DNA of 64,000 nucleotides from the NCBI RefSeq assembly GCF_004346195.1, contig NZ_SMAK01000002.1, forward strand, positions 124,001 through 188,000. The letters are read 5' to 3'. The notes below the pieces were generated by a model. That model was not told where the DNA came from. It saw only the letters and a list, made by a program, of their open reading frames with translations, and did no database searches. Origin of the DNA: Tepidamorphus gemmatus. Lineage in GTDB: Bacteria; Pseudomonadota; Alphaproteobacteria; Rhizobiales; Tepidamorphaceae. Numbering within the stretch: position 1 is the stretch's first letter; each line of letters opens with the position of its first letter. Below are positions 45,401 through 54,305 of this stretch, one piece after another. The position numbers were made by a program, and so were the translations under genes.

Positions 45401-47233
45401 TCACGCTGCGGCCGAGCCGATCCGCTTCACCTGCGCCGCGATGGCGGCGAGATCGGATTCGTCGAGCGTTTCCCGCTGCAGGAGATCGCGCGCCGATCGT
45501 TCAAGCAGAGCCCTATTGGCTTCGAGCAGCGCGAGCGTGCGCTTGAACACGCCATCCACGACCTCGCGCACCTTCTGATCCATCCGCTCGGCGGTTGCCT
45601 CGCTGTAGCGCCGGTTGAGCCAGGAGGACGGATCGCCGGTGCCGAGAAAGCCGGGCCGCTCGCTGTCATAGCTGACATTGCCGAGATCGGGGTCCATGCC
45701 GTAGCGCGCGACCATTGCCCGCGCGATGTCGGTCGCCTTGACCAGATCGTCCGCGGCTCCGGTCGAAAGGTGGTCGTAGATGATCTTCTCGGCCGCCCGA
45801 CCACCCAGCAGGACCGCGATCTTGTTCTCGAGTTCCTCGCGTGTCATCAGGAAGCGGTCTTCCGTCGGCCGCTGGATCGTGTAGCCGAGCGCGCCGATGC
45901 CGCGCGGGATGATCGAGACCTTGTGCACCGGGTCCGTACCGGGCAGCGCCATCGCCACCAGCGCGTGACCCATTTCGTGATGCGCCACGATCTCGCGCTC
46001 GCGCGGGTTCAGCACGCGGTTCTTCTTCTCGAGCCCCGCGACGATGCGCTCGACGGCATTGCTGAAGTCTTCCATCGTCACGGCATCTGCCTTGCGGCGG
46101 GTGGCGAGCAGCGCCGCCTCGTTGACCAGATTGGCGAGATCGGCGCCGGAGAAGCCCGGCGTGAGCGCGGCGACCTTCTCGGCATCCACGTCCGGGGCGA
46201 GCTTCACCTTCTTCATGTGGACGCCGAGGATCTGGATGCGGCCCTTCTTGTCTGGCCGGTCCACCAGCACCTGCCGGTCGAAGCGGCCGGCGCGCAGGAG
46301 CGCCGGATCGAGAATCTCGGGGCGGTTGGTGGCAGCCAGAAGCACGATGCCGACCGACGGATCGAACCCGTCGAGCTCGGTCAGAAGCTGGTTCAGCGTC
46401 TGCTCGCGCTCGTCATGCCCGCCGGCGATCTGTCCGGACGACCGCGCCCGCCCGAGAGCATCGAGCTCGTCGATGAAGATGATCGCGGGTGCGGCCTTGC
46501 GCGCCTGCTCGAACAGGTCGCGCACCCGGGCCGCGCCGACACCCACGAACATCTCGACGAATTCCGACCCGGAGATCGAGAAGAACGTGACCCCGGCCTC
46601 GCCGGCAACGGCACGCGCCAGCAGCGTCTTGCCGGTGCCCGGCGGGCCGACGAGCAGGATCCCCTTGGGAATGCGGGCGCCCAACCTGCCGTACTCGGCC
46701 GGATTGCGAAGGAATTCGACGACTTCCTCGAGTTCGGCCTTGGCCTCGTCGACACCGGCGACATCGGCGAAGCTGACGCCGGTTTCCCGTTCCATGTAGA
46801 CCCTGGCCTTGCTGCGGCCGACCTGCATGAAGCCGCCGAAGCCCTGCTTCTCGGCAAACTTGCGGAACACAAGCATCCACAGCCCGAAGAACACCAGCGC
46901 CGGCGCCACCCAGGAGATCAGCGTGCCGATAAACGTGTTCCGGGGGATACCGGTGATCTCGACGCCGGAGCGACCGATCCGCTCGAGGATCGCGGGATCG
47001 ACGAGAGTCGTTACGAACTGGCTCTTGCCGTCGATCGGCTCGGAGAAGGTGCCGGAGATCGTATCCGACCCGACCGCGACAGAGGAAATTTTCCCGTCAT
47101 CGAGATACTTCTCGAACTGGCTGTAGCTGATCGGGGCGACGGTCTGCCACCCGGCGATGAGGTCCTGGATGAAGATGACGGCCAGAAACGCCAGAACCCA
47201 GTACCAGATATTGTATTCGGTCTTCTTCTGCAT
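45401..47233 (-). CDS. ftsH: ATP-dependent zinc metalloprotease FtsH
   Basis: A 610-residue FtsH. TM1 at 9-28, periplasmic domain, TM2 at ~103-123, AAA domain with Walker A GPPGTGKT at 196-203, Walker [11 protein letters not shown], and the zinc site [10 protein letters not shown]. The ATG at 47233 gives the family N-terminus ([12 protein letters not shown]); a GTG seven codons earlier is less likely. Probably an accessory copy, as in LHR/tLST islands, rather than the housekeeping ftsH: it is not next to tilS or folP and sits between the disaggregase and MarR genes. Confidence 0.93.
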   Translation of the reverse strand: MQKKTEYNIWYWVLAFLAVIFIQDLIAGWQTVAPISYSQFEKYLDDGKISSVAVGSDTISGTFSEPIDGKSQFVTTLVDPAILERIGRSGVEITGIPRNTFIGTLISWVAPALVFFGLWMLVFRKFAEKQGFGGFMQVGRSKARVYMERETGVSFADVAGVDEAKAELEEVVEFLRNPAEYGRLGARIPKGILLVGPPGTGKTLLARAVAGEAGVTFFSISGSEFVEMFVGVGAARVRDLFEQARKAAPAIIFIDELDALGRARSSGQIAGGHDEREQTLNQLLTELDGFDPSVGIVLLAATNRPEILDPALLRAGRFDRQVLVDRPDKKGRIQILGVHMKKVKLAPDVDAEKVAALTPGFSGADLANLVNEAALLATRRKADAVTMEDFSNAVERIVAGLEKKNRVLNPREREIVAHHEMGHALVAMALPGTDPVHKVSIIPRGIGALGYTIQRPTEDRFLMTREELENKIAVLLGGRAAEKIIYDHLSTGAADDLVKATDIARAMVARYGMDPDLGNVSYDSERPGFLGTGDPSSWLNRRYSEATAERMDQKVREVVDGVFKRTLALLEANRALLERSARDLLQRETLDESDLAAIAAQVKRIGSAAA

Positions 47234-47331
47234 ATCGTTCCCGACGTCGTCCACCTTTCGTCTCGGCCGGACCTTGCGAGGCGTGCTCGGGCGATCCGGA
47301 GAGTCGGCGACTGTCCCGGCCCGCCGAACCG

Positions 47332-47760
47332 TCAGCCGGACAGTCGGACGCGGATCCGTTCCAGAAGCATCAGCAGGACCTGCCGCTCCTGACTCGACAG
47401 ATCCTGAAGGATGAGTTCCTCCAGTGCCCTCTGCCGCCCATCGAGTTCCTGCAAGGCTGACCGCGCCTTGTCCGTGGGCGTGACGATCTGTGCCCGCCGG
47501 TTGCCGGGGGCCGTGGAGCGTTCGACCCAGCCGTCCCTCACCATCCGGTCGACCAGCTGACCGGCGCTGGCGTTGCCGACTTTGAGCCGCCGCGCGAGTT
47601 CGCTGATCGTCAGTCCCGGCGCGTCATCGACATGTGCGGCGGCGATCCAGGTCACACGCGTCAGACCGGTATCGCGGATCTCGTCATCTATTCGCCGCTG
47701 GATCAGCTGGGCGACGCGATGGATCGTCGTTCCAATCAGCGCATGGTCGGATCTGATCAT
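47332..47760 (-). CDS. MarR-family transcriptional regulator
   Basis: A 142-residue MarR protein: winged helix with LTISELARRLKVGNASAGQLVDRMVRDGWVER and the wing GNRRAQIVTPT. It heads the leftward stress operon (MarR - FtsH - Clp - HPF/sigma - NDUFS4-like - rhomboid - SDH protease - Trx - antiporter) and is divergent from the Hsp20 genes, so probably controls the whole island from the AT-rich gap at 47.86-47.93 kb. The ATG at 47760 is used; the frame upstream is non-coding. Confidence 0.9.
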   Translation of the reverse strand: MIRSDHALIGTTIHRVAQLIQRRIDDEIRDTGLTRVTWIAAAHVDDAPGLTISELARRLKVGNASAGQLVDRMVRDGWVERSTAPGNRRAQIVTPTDKARSALQELDGRQRALEELILQDLSSQERQVLLMLLERIRVRLSG

Positions 47761-47862
47761 CCCTGTCTTCCTGCCTCCCAGACATTCCCGCGCGGAACCG
47801 CTCGGTGCCGCACCGCGTGGCCGGGCATCATCCCGGCCTACCGAGGGCGGCCTGCCGGCCCC

Positions 47863-47910
47863 TTGAATGCCATTATGGCTACATATATTATGGATGCATA
47901 GCATTTTCCA
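47863..47910. promoter_or_regulatory. AT-rich divergent promoter with repeats
   Basis: TTGAAT (47863-47868) and TATTAT (47886-47891) are 17 bp apart, a sigma-70-like promoter pointing to the Hsp20 genes. ATTATGG is repeated at 47872 and 47887 (15-bp period), and an imperfect inverted repeat (GCTACAT ... ATGCATAGC) covers the -10 region, a candidate MarR operator. The island's only clearly AT-rich gap. Confidence 0.5.
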
Positions 47911-48000
47911 ATCGGCAACCTGTCGGCGTCCGGGAAGAGGCCTGTGATGCGTCGGGGCCCCGTCCGCGACGCGGCAGGCTCGAGCCCACGGAGGATGGCA

Positions 48001-48402
48001 ATGCTCGGTCCGACCTGTCCGCACGGCGGCGACGCGCCCCTGCCGATGCACGCGGCCATGCGGGCAGCCGACCGCCACGGTGGGCCAGCCCTCGCGTGCG
48101 CAGCCCTTGCGGCCGGCGATATCCGGCAGGGCCCGGAAGCCTTCGCTGTCGCTGCGGCACTGCCCGGCGTCCGCCCGGACGACATCGAGGTCACGTGCGA
48201 CAGCCGCTTGCCGAGGATCGGCGGCAGGGGGCAGCGGATGCGGCCCGACGGCTCGACCCTTCTGATGCCGAGCCTGGCGAGGGCGATCCCGGGCGCACCT
48301 TCAGGCTTGCCAGAGACGTCGAACCTGACGGGATCGACGTCGAGATGCGTAACGGTGTCCTTGCCGTGACCCTTTCCCGTCGTCGCGAGGCGCGGACGAA
48401 GG
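48001..48402 (+). pseudogene. Frameshifted Hsp20 (alpha-crystallin) gene
   Basis: From an ATG with GGAGG upstream, the first frame encodes an Hsp20-like N-half (EAFAVAAALPGVRPDDIEVTCDSRL). The C-terminal half of the alpha-crystallin domain is in the next frame (GRTFRLARDVEPDGIDVEMRNGVLAVTLSRR). The shift lies near 48270-48295. An intact Hsp20 gene follows 40 bp later. Either a decaying duplicate or, less likely, a sequencing error. Confidence 0.65.
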
Positions 48403-48444
48403 GCTGGCGGTCAGGGGCGACTGACAGGCGAAGGAGACGACACC

Positions 48445-48936
48445 ATGCAGATCAAGGACCTCATTCCCTGGGCGCGCAGGGACAGCGCGCCGGCCACCGA
48501 ACGGGACTCCGACAATCCGATCGCGACGCTGCAGCGCGAGATGAACAACGTCTTCGAGCGGTTCTGGAACCGCGTCGGCCATCTCGACTGGCCTTGGGGC
48601 AGCGGCGAGGCCAAGTCGGACATGGTCGAGACCGACAATGCGATCGAGGTTTCGATCGAGCTGCCCGGCATGGAGATAAAGGACATCGAGGTGACGGTCA
48701 ACGATGACATGCTGACCGTGAAGGGCGAGAAACGCATCGAACGCCAGGAGGAGAAGAAGGGCTACTATCTCTCCGAGCGCAGCTATGGTGCGATCTATCG
48801 GACGATCCCGCTGCCGCCGGGCGTCGATGGCGCGAAAGCCGAGGCCACCTTCAGGAACGGGGTGCTGACGATCCGGTTGCCGCAGACCCCAGAAGCGAAG
48901 GCGAAGGTCAAGCGGATCGAGGTCAAGGGCGGCTGA
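48445..48936 (+). CDS. Hsp20 small heat-shock protein
   Basis: A 163-residue small heat-shock protein. N-terminal arm (DNPIATLQREMNNVFERFWN), alpha-crystallin domain at ~58-150 (KSDMVETDNAIEVSIELPGM; IEVTVNDDMLTVKGEKR; FRNGVLTIRLPQ) and a short C-terminal tail. A holdase that keeps unfolding proteins available for the Clp disaggregase. GAAGGAG lies before the ATG. Divergent from the MarR-led operon. Confidence 0.95.
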   Translation: MQIKDLIPWARRDSAPATERDSDNPIATLQREMNNVFERFWNRVGHLDWPWGSGEAKSDMVETDNAIEVSIELPGMEIKDIEVTVNDDMLTVKGEKRIERQEEKKGYYLSERSYGAIYRTIPLPPGVDGAKAEATFRNGVLTIRLPQTPEAKAKVKRIEVKGG

Positions 48937-49020
48937 GACCGCCTGCCGCCGGCGCCCAACCCGGCCGTCCGGGCGGCCACCGGAGCGCCGGCCCAGTTTC
49001 CGTTGCCAATCGACATCGAG

Positions 49021-49045
49021 CCCCGGAGACTGAGCGTCTCCGGGG
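49021..49045 (+). terminator. Hairpin after hsp20
   Basis: A perfect 10-bp inverted repeat, CCCCGGAGAC / GTCTCCGGGG, with a 5-nt loop, 84 bp after the hsp20 stop and 28 bp before the psiE start. The downstream TTCGTTT is only a weak T-tract, so partial termination or mRNA protection. Confidence 0.55.
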
Positions 49046-49073
49046 ACGATTCGTTTGGAAGCGGGATGGACTC

Positions 49074-49544
49074 ATGACGAGACATGGCCTGACCCGTGAA
49101 CAATGGTCGGCGATGACGCTCTACGAGAAGTTCGAGCAGATCGTCGTCTTCGCGCTGAGCCTCATCATCGCGGTAATCGTCGTCGCCTCGCTCTGGGCGC
49201 TGCTGCGCGAGGTGGTGACCCGGCTCGTGCTTGGCGCCTTCGACCGACTTGATTACTCGACCTTCCAGGTGGTCTTCGGCATGATCTTCACCGTGGTGAT
49301 CGCGCTTGAGTTCAAGCGATCGCTGCTGGTGGCCACCGAGCGAAGCTTCGGCATCCTGCAGGTGCGCACGATCGTGCTGATCGCGCTGCTGGCGATTGCG
49401 CGCAAGTTCATCATCCTCGATCTGGGCGAGGCGGAGCCCGCAAAGGTCGCGGCACTGGCCGGTGCGGCGTTGGCGCTTGGCATCGTCCATTGGCTTGTGC
49501 GCGATCAGGATCGGCGCGAGCGGCCGGAACGCCGGATGTCATGA
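49074..49544 (+). CDS. PsiE-family (phosphate-starvation-inducible E) membrane protein
   Basis: A 156-residue protein with four TM helices (FEQIVVFALSLIIAVIVVAS; VVFGMIFTVVIALEF; LQVRTIVLIALLAIARKFII; AALAGAALALGIVHWLV), matching the PsiE family. Function unknown, but psiE beside an M48 protease is a recurring pair in the LHR/tLST heat-resistance locus. Stop overlaps the protease start (ATGA). Confidence 0.85.
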   Translation: MTRHGLTREQWSAMTLYEKFEQIVVFALSLIIAVIVVASLWALLREVVTRLVLGAFDRLDYSTFQVVFGMIFTVVIALEFKRSLLVATERSFGILQVRTIVLIALLAIARKFIILDLGEAEPAKVAALAGAALALGIVHWLVRDQDRRERPERRMS

Positions 49545-50485
49545 CATCAGTCTCAACCCGCCATCGCTTGCTCAATCTGGCGCAATCGGTGCTGCTGCTC
49601 GGGGCGATGGCGGCGATCGCCTGGATTTCGGTGACGGCGATCGTCGGACCCGAGATCGGCCTCATCATGGCGCTCGGAATGGTCGCCGGTCTCCTGCTGA
49701 CGCCGGCATTGCCGGGCCGGCTGCTGCTCTCCGCTTACCAAGCACAACGTCTCACCGGACGCGACGGTTACGGTCTTGTCGCGGCCGTCGCCGAACTCGC
49801 CCGTCGCGCCGGTCTGCCGCGCGTGCCGGCGCTCTATCGTGTACCGAGCCGGCTCCCGAATGCCTTTGCCACAGGTAACCCGGAAGACAGTGCCATCTGC
49901 ATCACGGACGGCTTGCTCGACCTGCTCGATGGCCGCGAGCTCGCCGGAGTACTGGCCCATGAGGTTGGCCACATCGCCAATCATGATCTCTGGATCATGG
50001 GTCTGGCCGACGTGATGACGCGGCTCGTGTCGCTGGCGAGCTGGATCGGGCAGCTGCTGCTCATCATGAACCTGCCCCTCGTTCTCGCAGGCATGGTCCA
50101 TGTCCCGTGGCATGTCGTGATTCTGCTGATCTTCGCGCCGACCCTCATGGCGCTGGTGCAGCTCGGTCTGTCGCGCACGCGCGAATATGACGCCGACCGC
50201 GTGGCGGCCGAACTGACCGGCGACCCGGAGGGCTTGATCCGGGCACTCAGCAAGCTCGAACGCAAGGTTGGCCGCTTCTGGGAGGAGATCCTTCTGCCGG
50301 GCCGCCGCATTCCGGACCCCTCGTTGCTAAGGACGCACCCCCCGACCGAGAGCCGGATCCGCCGTCTCAGGGAACTGACCCTGAACCGCCCTTCCCTCGT
50401 TCCCGCGATTGCCCGACACCCGGTCGGAATGCTGCCGCCAACGACCTTGCCGCCAAGATTCCGGCGCTTCGGGGTCTACTGGTAG
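49541..50485 (+). CDS. HtpX-like M48 zinc metalloprotease
   Basis: A 314-residue membrane protease. Two N-terminal TM helices, then the zinc motif HEVGH at 140-144, two more TM helices, and the third-ligand Glu in SRTREYDADR near residue 219. Degrades damaged membrane proteins, complementing FtsH. The ATG at 49541 overlaps the psiE stop. Ends the rightward arm of the island. Confidence 0.92.
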   Translation: MTSVSTRHRLLNLAQSVLLLGAMAAIAWISVTAIVGPEIGLIMALGMVAGLLLTPALPGRLLLSAYQAQRLTGRDGYGLVAAVAELARRAGLPRVPALYRVPSRLPNAFATGNPEDSAICITDGLLDLLDGRELAGVLAHEVGHIANHDLWIMGLADVMTRLVSLASWIGQLLLIMNLPLVLAGMVHVPWHVVILLIFAPTLMALVQLGLSRTREYDADRVAAELTGDPEGLIRALSKLERKVGRFWEEILLPGRRIPDPSLLRTHPPTESRIRRLRELTLNRPSLVPAIARHPVGMLPPTTLPPRFRRFGVYW

Positions 50486-50544
50486 GGCGGCAGGGGCGCA
50501 GTAGCGTGCCTTTCGGCGATCAGGCGGCGGCAACCAGCTGCCGC

Positions 50545-52101
50545 TCAGACAAAGGCTGGATCAGCGGCAAGGCCCATCGGTTCGGGACGGAACAGGCGGG
50601 CATCCATCAGGCGCAGCGGCTGTGGAATCTCGGGCCTGAAATCCATGTGAGCGAGAATGTCGCGTCCGAGGTCGATGCCTGGCGCGATCTCGACCAGCAC
50701 CAGCTTGCCATCCTGCAACCGGAACACGGCCCGCTCGGTGACGAACAGCGCCCCCCTGCCCTCGGCGGCGGCGAAGGCTCCGCTGTAGGAAATCTGCTCG
50801 ATTCGATTGCGGAACTTGCGGTGCCGACCTTCCTGGACGATGCGCAGCCGCCCGTCCTCGCAGGCGATGTCGAGGCCTCCCGCCGTGAAGGTTCCGCTGA
50901 AGACCGTCTCGCGCGCATTCTGCGAGATGTTCACGAAGCCGCCAATGCCGACGATGGTGCCATTGAACCGGCTGATGTTGACATCCCCCGAGGCGTTGAC
51001 CTCCACGAAGGACAGGAAGGCCCGATCGATACCTCCGCCATCGTAGAAGTCGAACTGATAGGGTTGATCGACCATTGCCGACCAGTTCTGCGCGGCACCC
51101 GAATCCGGCCCGGTCAGCGGTGCACCGCCGATGAAACCCTGCTCATTGGTCAGGATGATCCTGTCGAGGATCCGCTCCTCGGCTGCGACCGACGATATGC
51201 CGGTCGAGATCCCGGCGCCGATGTTGCATATCACCCCGGGACGCAGCTCCATTGCCGCACGACGAGCGATGATCTTGCGCGGACCGAAGGGCAACGGTGG
51301 AATGGCTCCCAGCGGCACGCGCAATTCTCCCGAATAGCTGGCGTCGTAGAATGTGGCGTAGGTCTGGCTCTGGTCGGGCACGATGACGACGTGATCGACG
51401 AGGATGCCCGGAATCCTGACCTCCCGGTAGCGCAGCGTGCCCGACTTGGCGAGGCGCTTCACCTGGACGACGACCTTGCCGCCCATCCGACGGACTGCCT
51501 GCGCCGTCGACAGCATCTCGCCGGGGATCGCCTCGTGCTCCATCGTGATATTTCCGTCCTCGTCGGCCGTCGTGCCGCGCAGGAAGGCAATGTCGATCCT
51601 GAAGGGCAGGAACCGCAGCCATTCCTGGCCGTCGAGTTCTATCAGTTCGACGCGGGGTTCCGTCATCCTGCCACCCTGAAGGCCGCCGCGCTGCCGCGGA
51701 TCGACAAACGTATGCAGACCGGTCCGGGTGATCAGACCCGGCCGTCCGGCTGCCATCTCGCGCATCAGCTGCGACAGCACGCCCTGCGGGAGCGTGTAGG
51801 CCTCGATCTCGTCGTTCAGTGCCATCGGGATGAAGGCCGGCGAGTCGACCAGCGCGCTGGTGATGAGCCGCCGCACCATCCCGGGCCTGGCTAGGTGTGC
51901 GGCGCCGCGTGTCCGCCGGTCACCGATCCCCACGACATGCGAGAAGGTCAGCCCTGCGGGCCTGCCGGTTTCCGCGAAGCGTTTCCCCAACGCGGCCAGC
52001 AGCGCTTCGGGAACGCAGTGCCCTCCGCCAGATCCGCTTGCGATCAGCGACATGCCGTCCTCGACGAGGTTCGCGGCATCTTCAACAGTCAGGATCTCCA
52101 C
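50545..52101 (-). CDS. CoA-transferase (YdiF/propionate CoA-transferase type)
   Basis: A 518-residue class I CoA-transferase with fused alpha and beta parts. The oxyanion GSGGGHCVPEAL is near residue 22 and the catalytic Glu320 is in LTNEQGFIGGAP, the usual E-x-G-x-x-GG site. Moves CoA to a carboxylic acid from acetyl- or succinyl-CoA, activating the substrate. The GTG at 52101 has GGGGAG upstream. Divergent from the MaoC operon across a LacI-type operator, so it should serve the same pathway. Confidence 0.9.
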   Translation of the reverse strand: MEILTVEDAANLVEDGMSLIASGSGGGHCVPEALLAALGKRFAETGRPAGLTFSHVVGIGDRRTRGAAHLARPGMVRRLITSALVDSPAFIPMALNDEIEAYTLPQGVLSQLMREMAAGRPGLITRTGLHTFVDPRQRGGLQGGRMTEPRVELIELDGQEWLRFLPFRIDIAFLRGTTADEDGNITMEHEAIPGEMLSTAQAVRRMGGKVVVQVKRLAKSGTLRYREVRIPGILVDHVVIVPDQSQTYATFYDASYSGELRVPLGAIPPLPFGPRKIIARRAAMELRPGVICNIGAGISTGISSVAAEERILDRIILTNEQGFIGGAPLTGPDSGAAQNWSAMVDQPYQFDFYDGGGIDRAFLSFVEVNASGDVNISRFNGTIVGIGGFVNISQNARETVFSGTFTAGGLDIACEDGRLRIVQEGRHRKFRNRIEQISYSGAFAAAEGRGALFVTERAVFRLQDGKLVLVEIAPGIDLGRDILAHMDFRPEIPQPLRLMDARLFRPEPMGLAADPAFV

Positions 52102-52145
52102 CTCGGCTCCCCATTCCTGCAAGGTTGACGGCCGACAATCTCGAT

Positions 52146-52159
52146 TGTAACCGTTTACA
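52146..52159. promoter_or_regulatory. LacI-type operator, CoA-transferase/MaoC divergent promoter
   Basis: TGTAACCGTTTACA, a near-perfect palindrome with the central CG of LacI/GalR-family operators. It differs by only one base from the site upstream of tctC (TGTAAGCGTTTACA). Likely bound by the LacI regulator at 54306-55382. Confidence 0.7.
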
Positions 52160-52229
52160 GGACTGGTAGCAGCACGCGCTCCGAGGCGCAAGACCCGGGT
52201 CCGAGCGCGCAAAACCGGAGGTAGGCGCC

Positions 52230-52691
52230 GTGAGCAGATCTGGTTTGGATTTCGTTAAGGTCGGTGAGGTTTTCAGGTTCGCAAAGACAGTCGGTGAGGT
52301 TGACGTAACGCTTTTTGCCGGTCTCACCGGCGACTTCAGCGACACGCATATCAATGAGCAGTACATGCAGGAGCGGTCCAACCTCGGCCGCCGGATCGCC
52401 CATGGAGCGCTGATCGTCGGTTACATGTCTACTGTCTCGACGATCAGCATCCAGCACATCATCCACAAGCCCGACCTGATCGATTTTCCGGTTTCGGCCG
52501 GATACGACAGGATCCGGTTCCTGCGCCCGACCTTCTTCGGCGACACCGTCACCGTGAGCTACGAGATCACGGAAGTCGATCACGAAGCCGGCAAGAGCTT
52601 CGCGAAGATGGAGGCAGTCAACCAGAAGGGCGAACTGCTGGCTGTCGGCGTGCACATCATGCGATGGGCACGCAAGCTCAAGGAGGCATGA
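52230..52691 (+). CDS. MaoC-family enoyl-CoA hydratase/dehydratase
   Basis: A 153-residue hot-dog-fold hydratase with the motif FAGLTGDFSDTHINEQY carrying the catalytic Asp and His, then RIAHGALIVGYMST. Hydrates an enoyl-CoA; mesaconyl- or crotonyl-type CoA substrates are common. Start is a GTG at 52230 with GGAGGTAGGC upstream. First gene of the operon MaoC - DUF4286-like - FAH family - LacI. Confidence 0.9.
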   Translation: MSRSGLDFVKVGEVFRFAKTVGEVDVTLFAGLTGDFSDTHINEQYMQERSNLGRRIAHGALIVGYMSTVSTISIQHIIHKPDLIDFPVSAGYDRIRFLRPTFFGDTVTVSYEITEVDHEAGKSFAKMEAVNQKGELLAVGVHIMRWARKLKEA

Positions 52692-53380
52692 TGCCCGGCG
52701 TGCCGCTGCTCGGGTCCGGCCTGCTGGCGATCTGGAACGGTATCGAACCGGGCTTCGACGCCGATTTTCTCCGCTGGCATGTCGGCGAGCACATCCCCGA
52801 GCGACTGGCCGTGCCAGGCTTCCAGCGGGCGCGGCGGTATCGTGCCGTCGAGGCGACGCCGGCCTACTTCAACTTCTATGAGGTCACCCATCCGGACGTG
52901 TTCGACTCGCCCGCCTATCTGGAACGGCTCAACAACCCGTCCGACCGGACACGCCTCGTTGTCCCGCACTTCACCGACACCATCCGCATCCCCTGCCGTG
53001 TGGTGTCCAGTCGGGGTGCCGGCATCGGCGGCTTCGTGGCGACGATCCGCAGCGATGGTGAGCCCGATGCATTGCCGGTCCTGATGGAGGCGCTGGCTTC
53101 ATCGCCGGATGTGACCGGTGTGCATCTGCTCGCACGCCATTCAAGGCCGTCGGTCGCAACGGCCGAATCCGCCATGCGGGCGGGTCCGGACGGTACCGCG
53201 CGGGCCGTATTGCTTGTCGAGGGGGTGTCGCCCGAGCTGCTGATGGCGGCCGTCCTTGCGCACGCCTCGGACGCTGCGTTCCACCGCGCGTGCGGTGCGG
53301 TTGCGACGGCGCGTGGGCTGTATCAGCTCGATTTCGTGATGACCCGCCCGGGCGTGGACGGACCGGAGGAGACGACATGA
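52691..53380 (+). CDS. DUF4286/EthD-like protein
   Basis: 229 residues of a dimeric alpha-beta-barrel type (LRWHVGEHIPERLAVPGFQR; FNFYEVTHPDVFDSPAYLER), with a second degenerate repeat in the C-terminal half (LDFVMTRPG end). This layout fits the DUF4286/EthD group found in aromatic and alicyclic catabolic operons. Chemistry unknown. The second of two adjacent ATGs (52691) has better spacing to AAGGAGG. Confidence 0.7.
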   Translation: MPGVPLLGSGLLAIWNGIEPGFDADFLRWHVGEHIPERLAVPGFQRARRYRAVEATPAYFNFYEVTHPDVFDSPAYLERLNNPSDRTRLVVPHFTDTIRIPCRVVSSRGAGIGGFVATIRSDGEPDALPVLMEALASSPDVTGVHLLARHSRPSVATAESAMRAGPDGTARAVLLVEGVSPELLMAAVLAHASDAAFHRACGAVATARGLYQLDFVMTRPGVDGPEETT

Positions 53381-54225
53381 AGCTGGTCAGATACGGACAG
53401 CCGGGCGCCGAAAGACCCGGGATCATCGACACCGACGGGACGCTGCGTGACCTGAGCGGTCACGTCGCGGACATCACTGGCGCGGCCTTTGAGGCCGGCC
53501 TTCTCGATACCCTTAGGGGCATCGGGTCTGCGAGTCTGCCGGCAGTTGCGGGCGCCCCACGGCTCGGCCCCTGTGTCGGCGACGTCAGGACATTCTGGGC
53601 GATCGGCCTTAACTACACCGATCATGCCGAGGAAACCGGTGCGCCGATCCCGAAGGAGCCAATCCTGTTCAATAAGGCCCGCAGCTGCATCGTCGGTCCG
53701 AACGACACGGTCGTCCTGCCCCCTGGATCGCGCGAGACAGACTGGGAGGTCGAACTGGCCTTGCTGATCGGCAGGAGCTGCTACCGGATCGACCGTACCG
53801 AGGCTGCCGCGGTCATCGCCGGCTACTTCATCTGCAACGACATTTCCGAGCGCGATTTCCAGCTTAAGCGCGAAGGACTGTGGACGAAGGGCAAGTGTTG
53901 CCCAACCTTTGGCCCGATCGGGCCGTGGCTGGTGACGCCGGACGAATTCGGCGATCCGCAGGACAAGCACCTGTGGCTCGACCTCAACGGCGAGCGGATG
54001 CAGACGGGGCACACCGCGCGCATGATCTTCCCGGTCACCGAAATCGTCTCCTATCTCAGCCATTTCGTGAGGCTCGAGGCAGGCGACATCATCACCACAG
54101 GTACCCCACCGGGCGTTGGCCTGGGCATGAAGCCGAACCGGTTCCTGCGTCCGGGCGACGAGATGCGGCTCGGCATCGACGGTCTCGGCGAGCAGCGGCA
54201 GTCGGTCGTCGCCTATCACGGCTGA
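53377..54225 (+). CDS. Fumarylacetoacetate hydrolase (FAH) family protein
   Basis: A 282-residue FAH-family enzyme: GLNYTDHAEETG, metal-site acids in DWEVELALLIG, ISERDFQ, WTKGKCCPTFGPIGPW and IITTGTPPGVGLGM. Members hydrolyse C-C bonds of 2,4-diketo acids, decarboxylate, or hydrate. In a CoA-transferase/MaoC setting it probably cleaves or hydrates a diketo acid intermediate. Overlaps the upstream stop by ATGA. Confidence 0.92.
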   Translation: MKLVRYGQPGAERPGIIDTDGTLRDLSGHVADITGAAFEAGLLDTLRGIGSASLPAVAGAPRLGPCVGDVRTFWAIGLNYTDHAEETGAPIPKEPILFNKARSCIVGPNDTVVLPPGSRETDWEVELALLIGRSCYRIDRTEAAAVIAGYFICNDISERDFQLKREGLWTKGKCCPTFGPIGPWLVTPDEFGDPQDKHLWLDLNGERMQTGHTARMIFPVTEIVSYLSHFVRLEAGDIITTGTPPGVGLGMKPNRFLRPGDEMRLGIDGLGEQRQSVVAYHG

Positions 54226-54305
54226 GCTCGGATCGTCCTGTCCGGTTGACATCGTGGCGCATGGCGGCGTCGACTTGGCCGGTGCCGTCAGCCGGAGGTG
54301 GGTCG

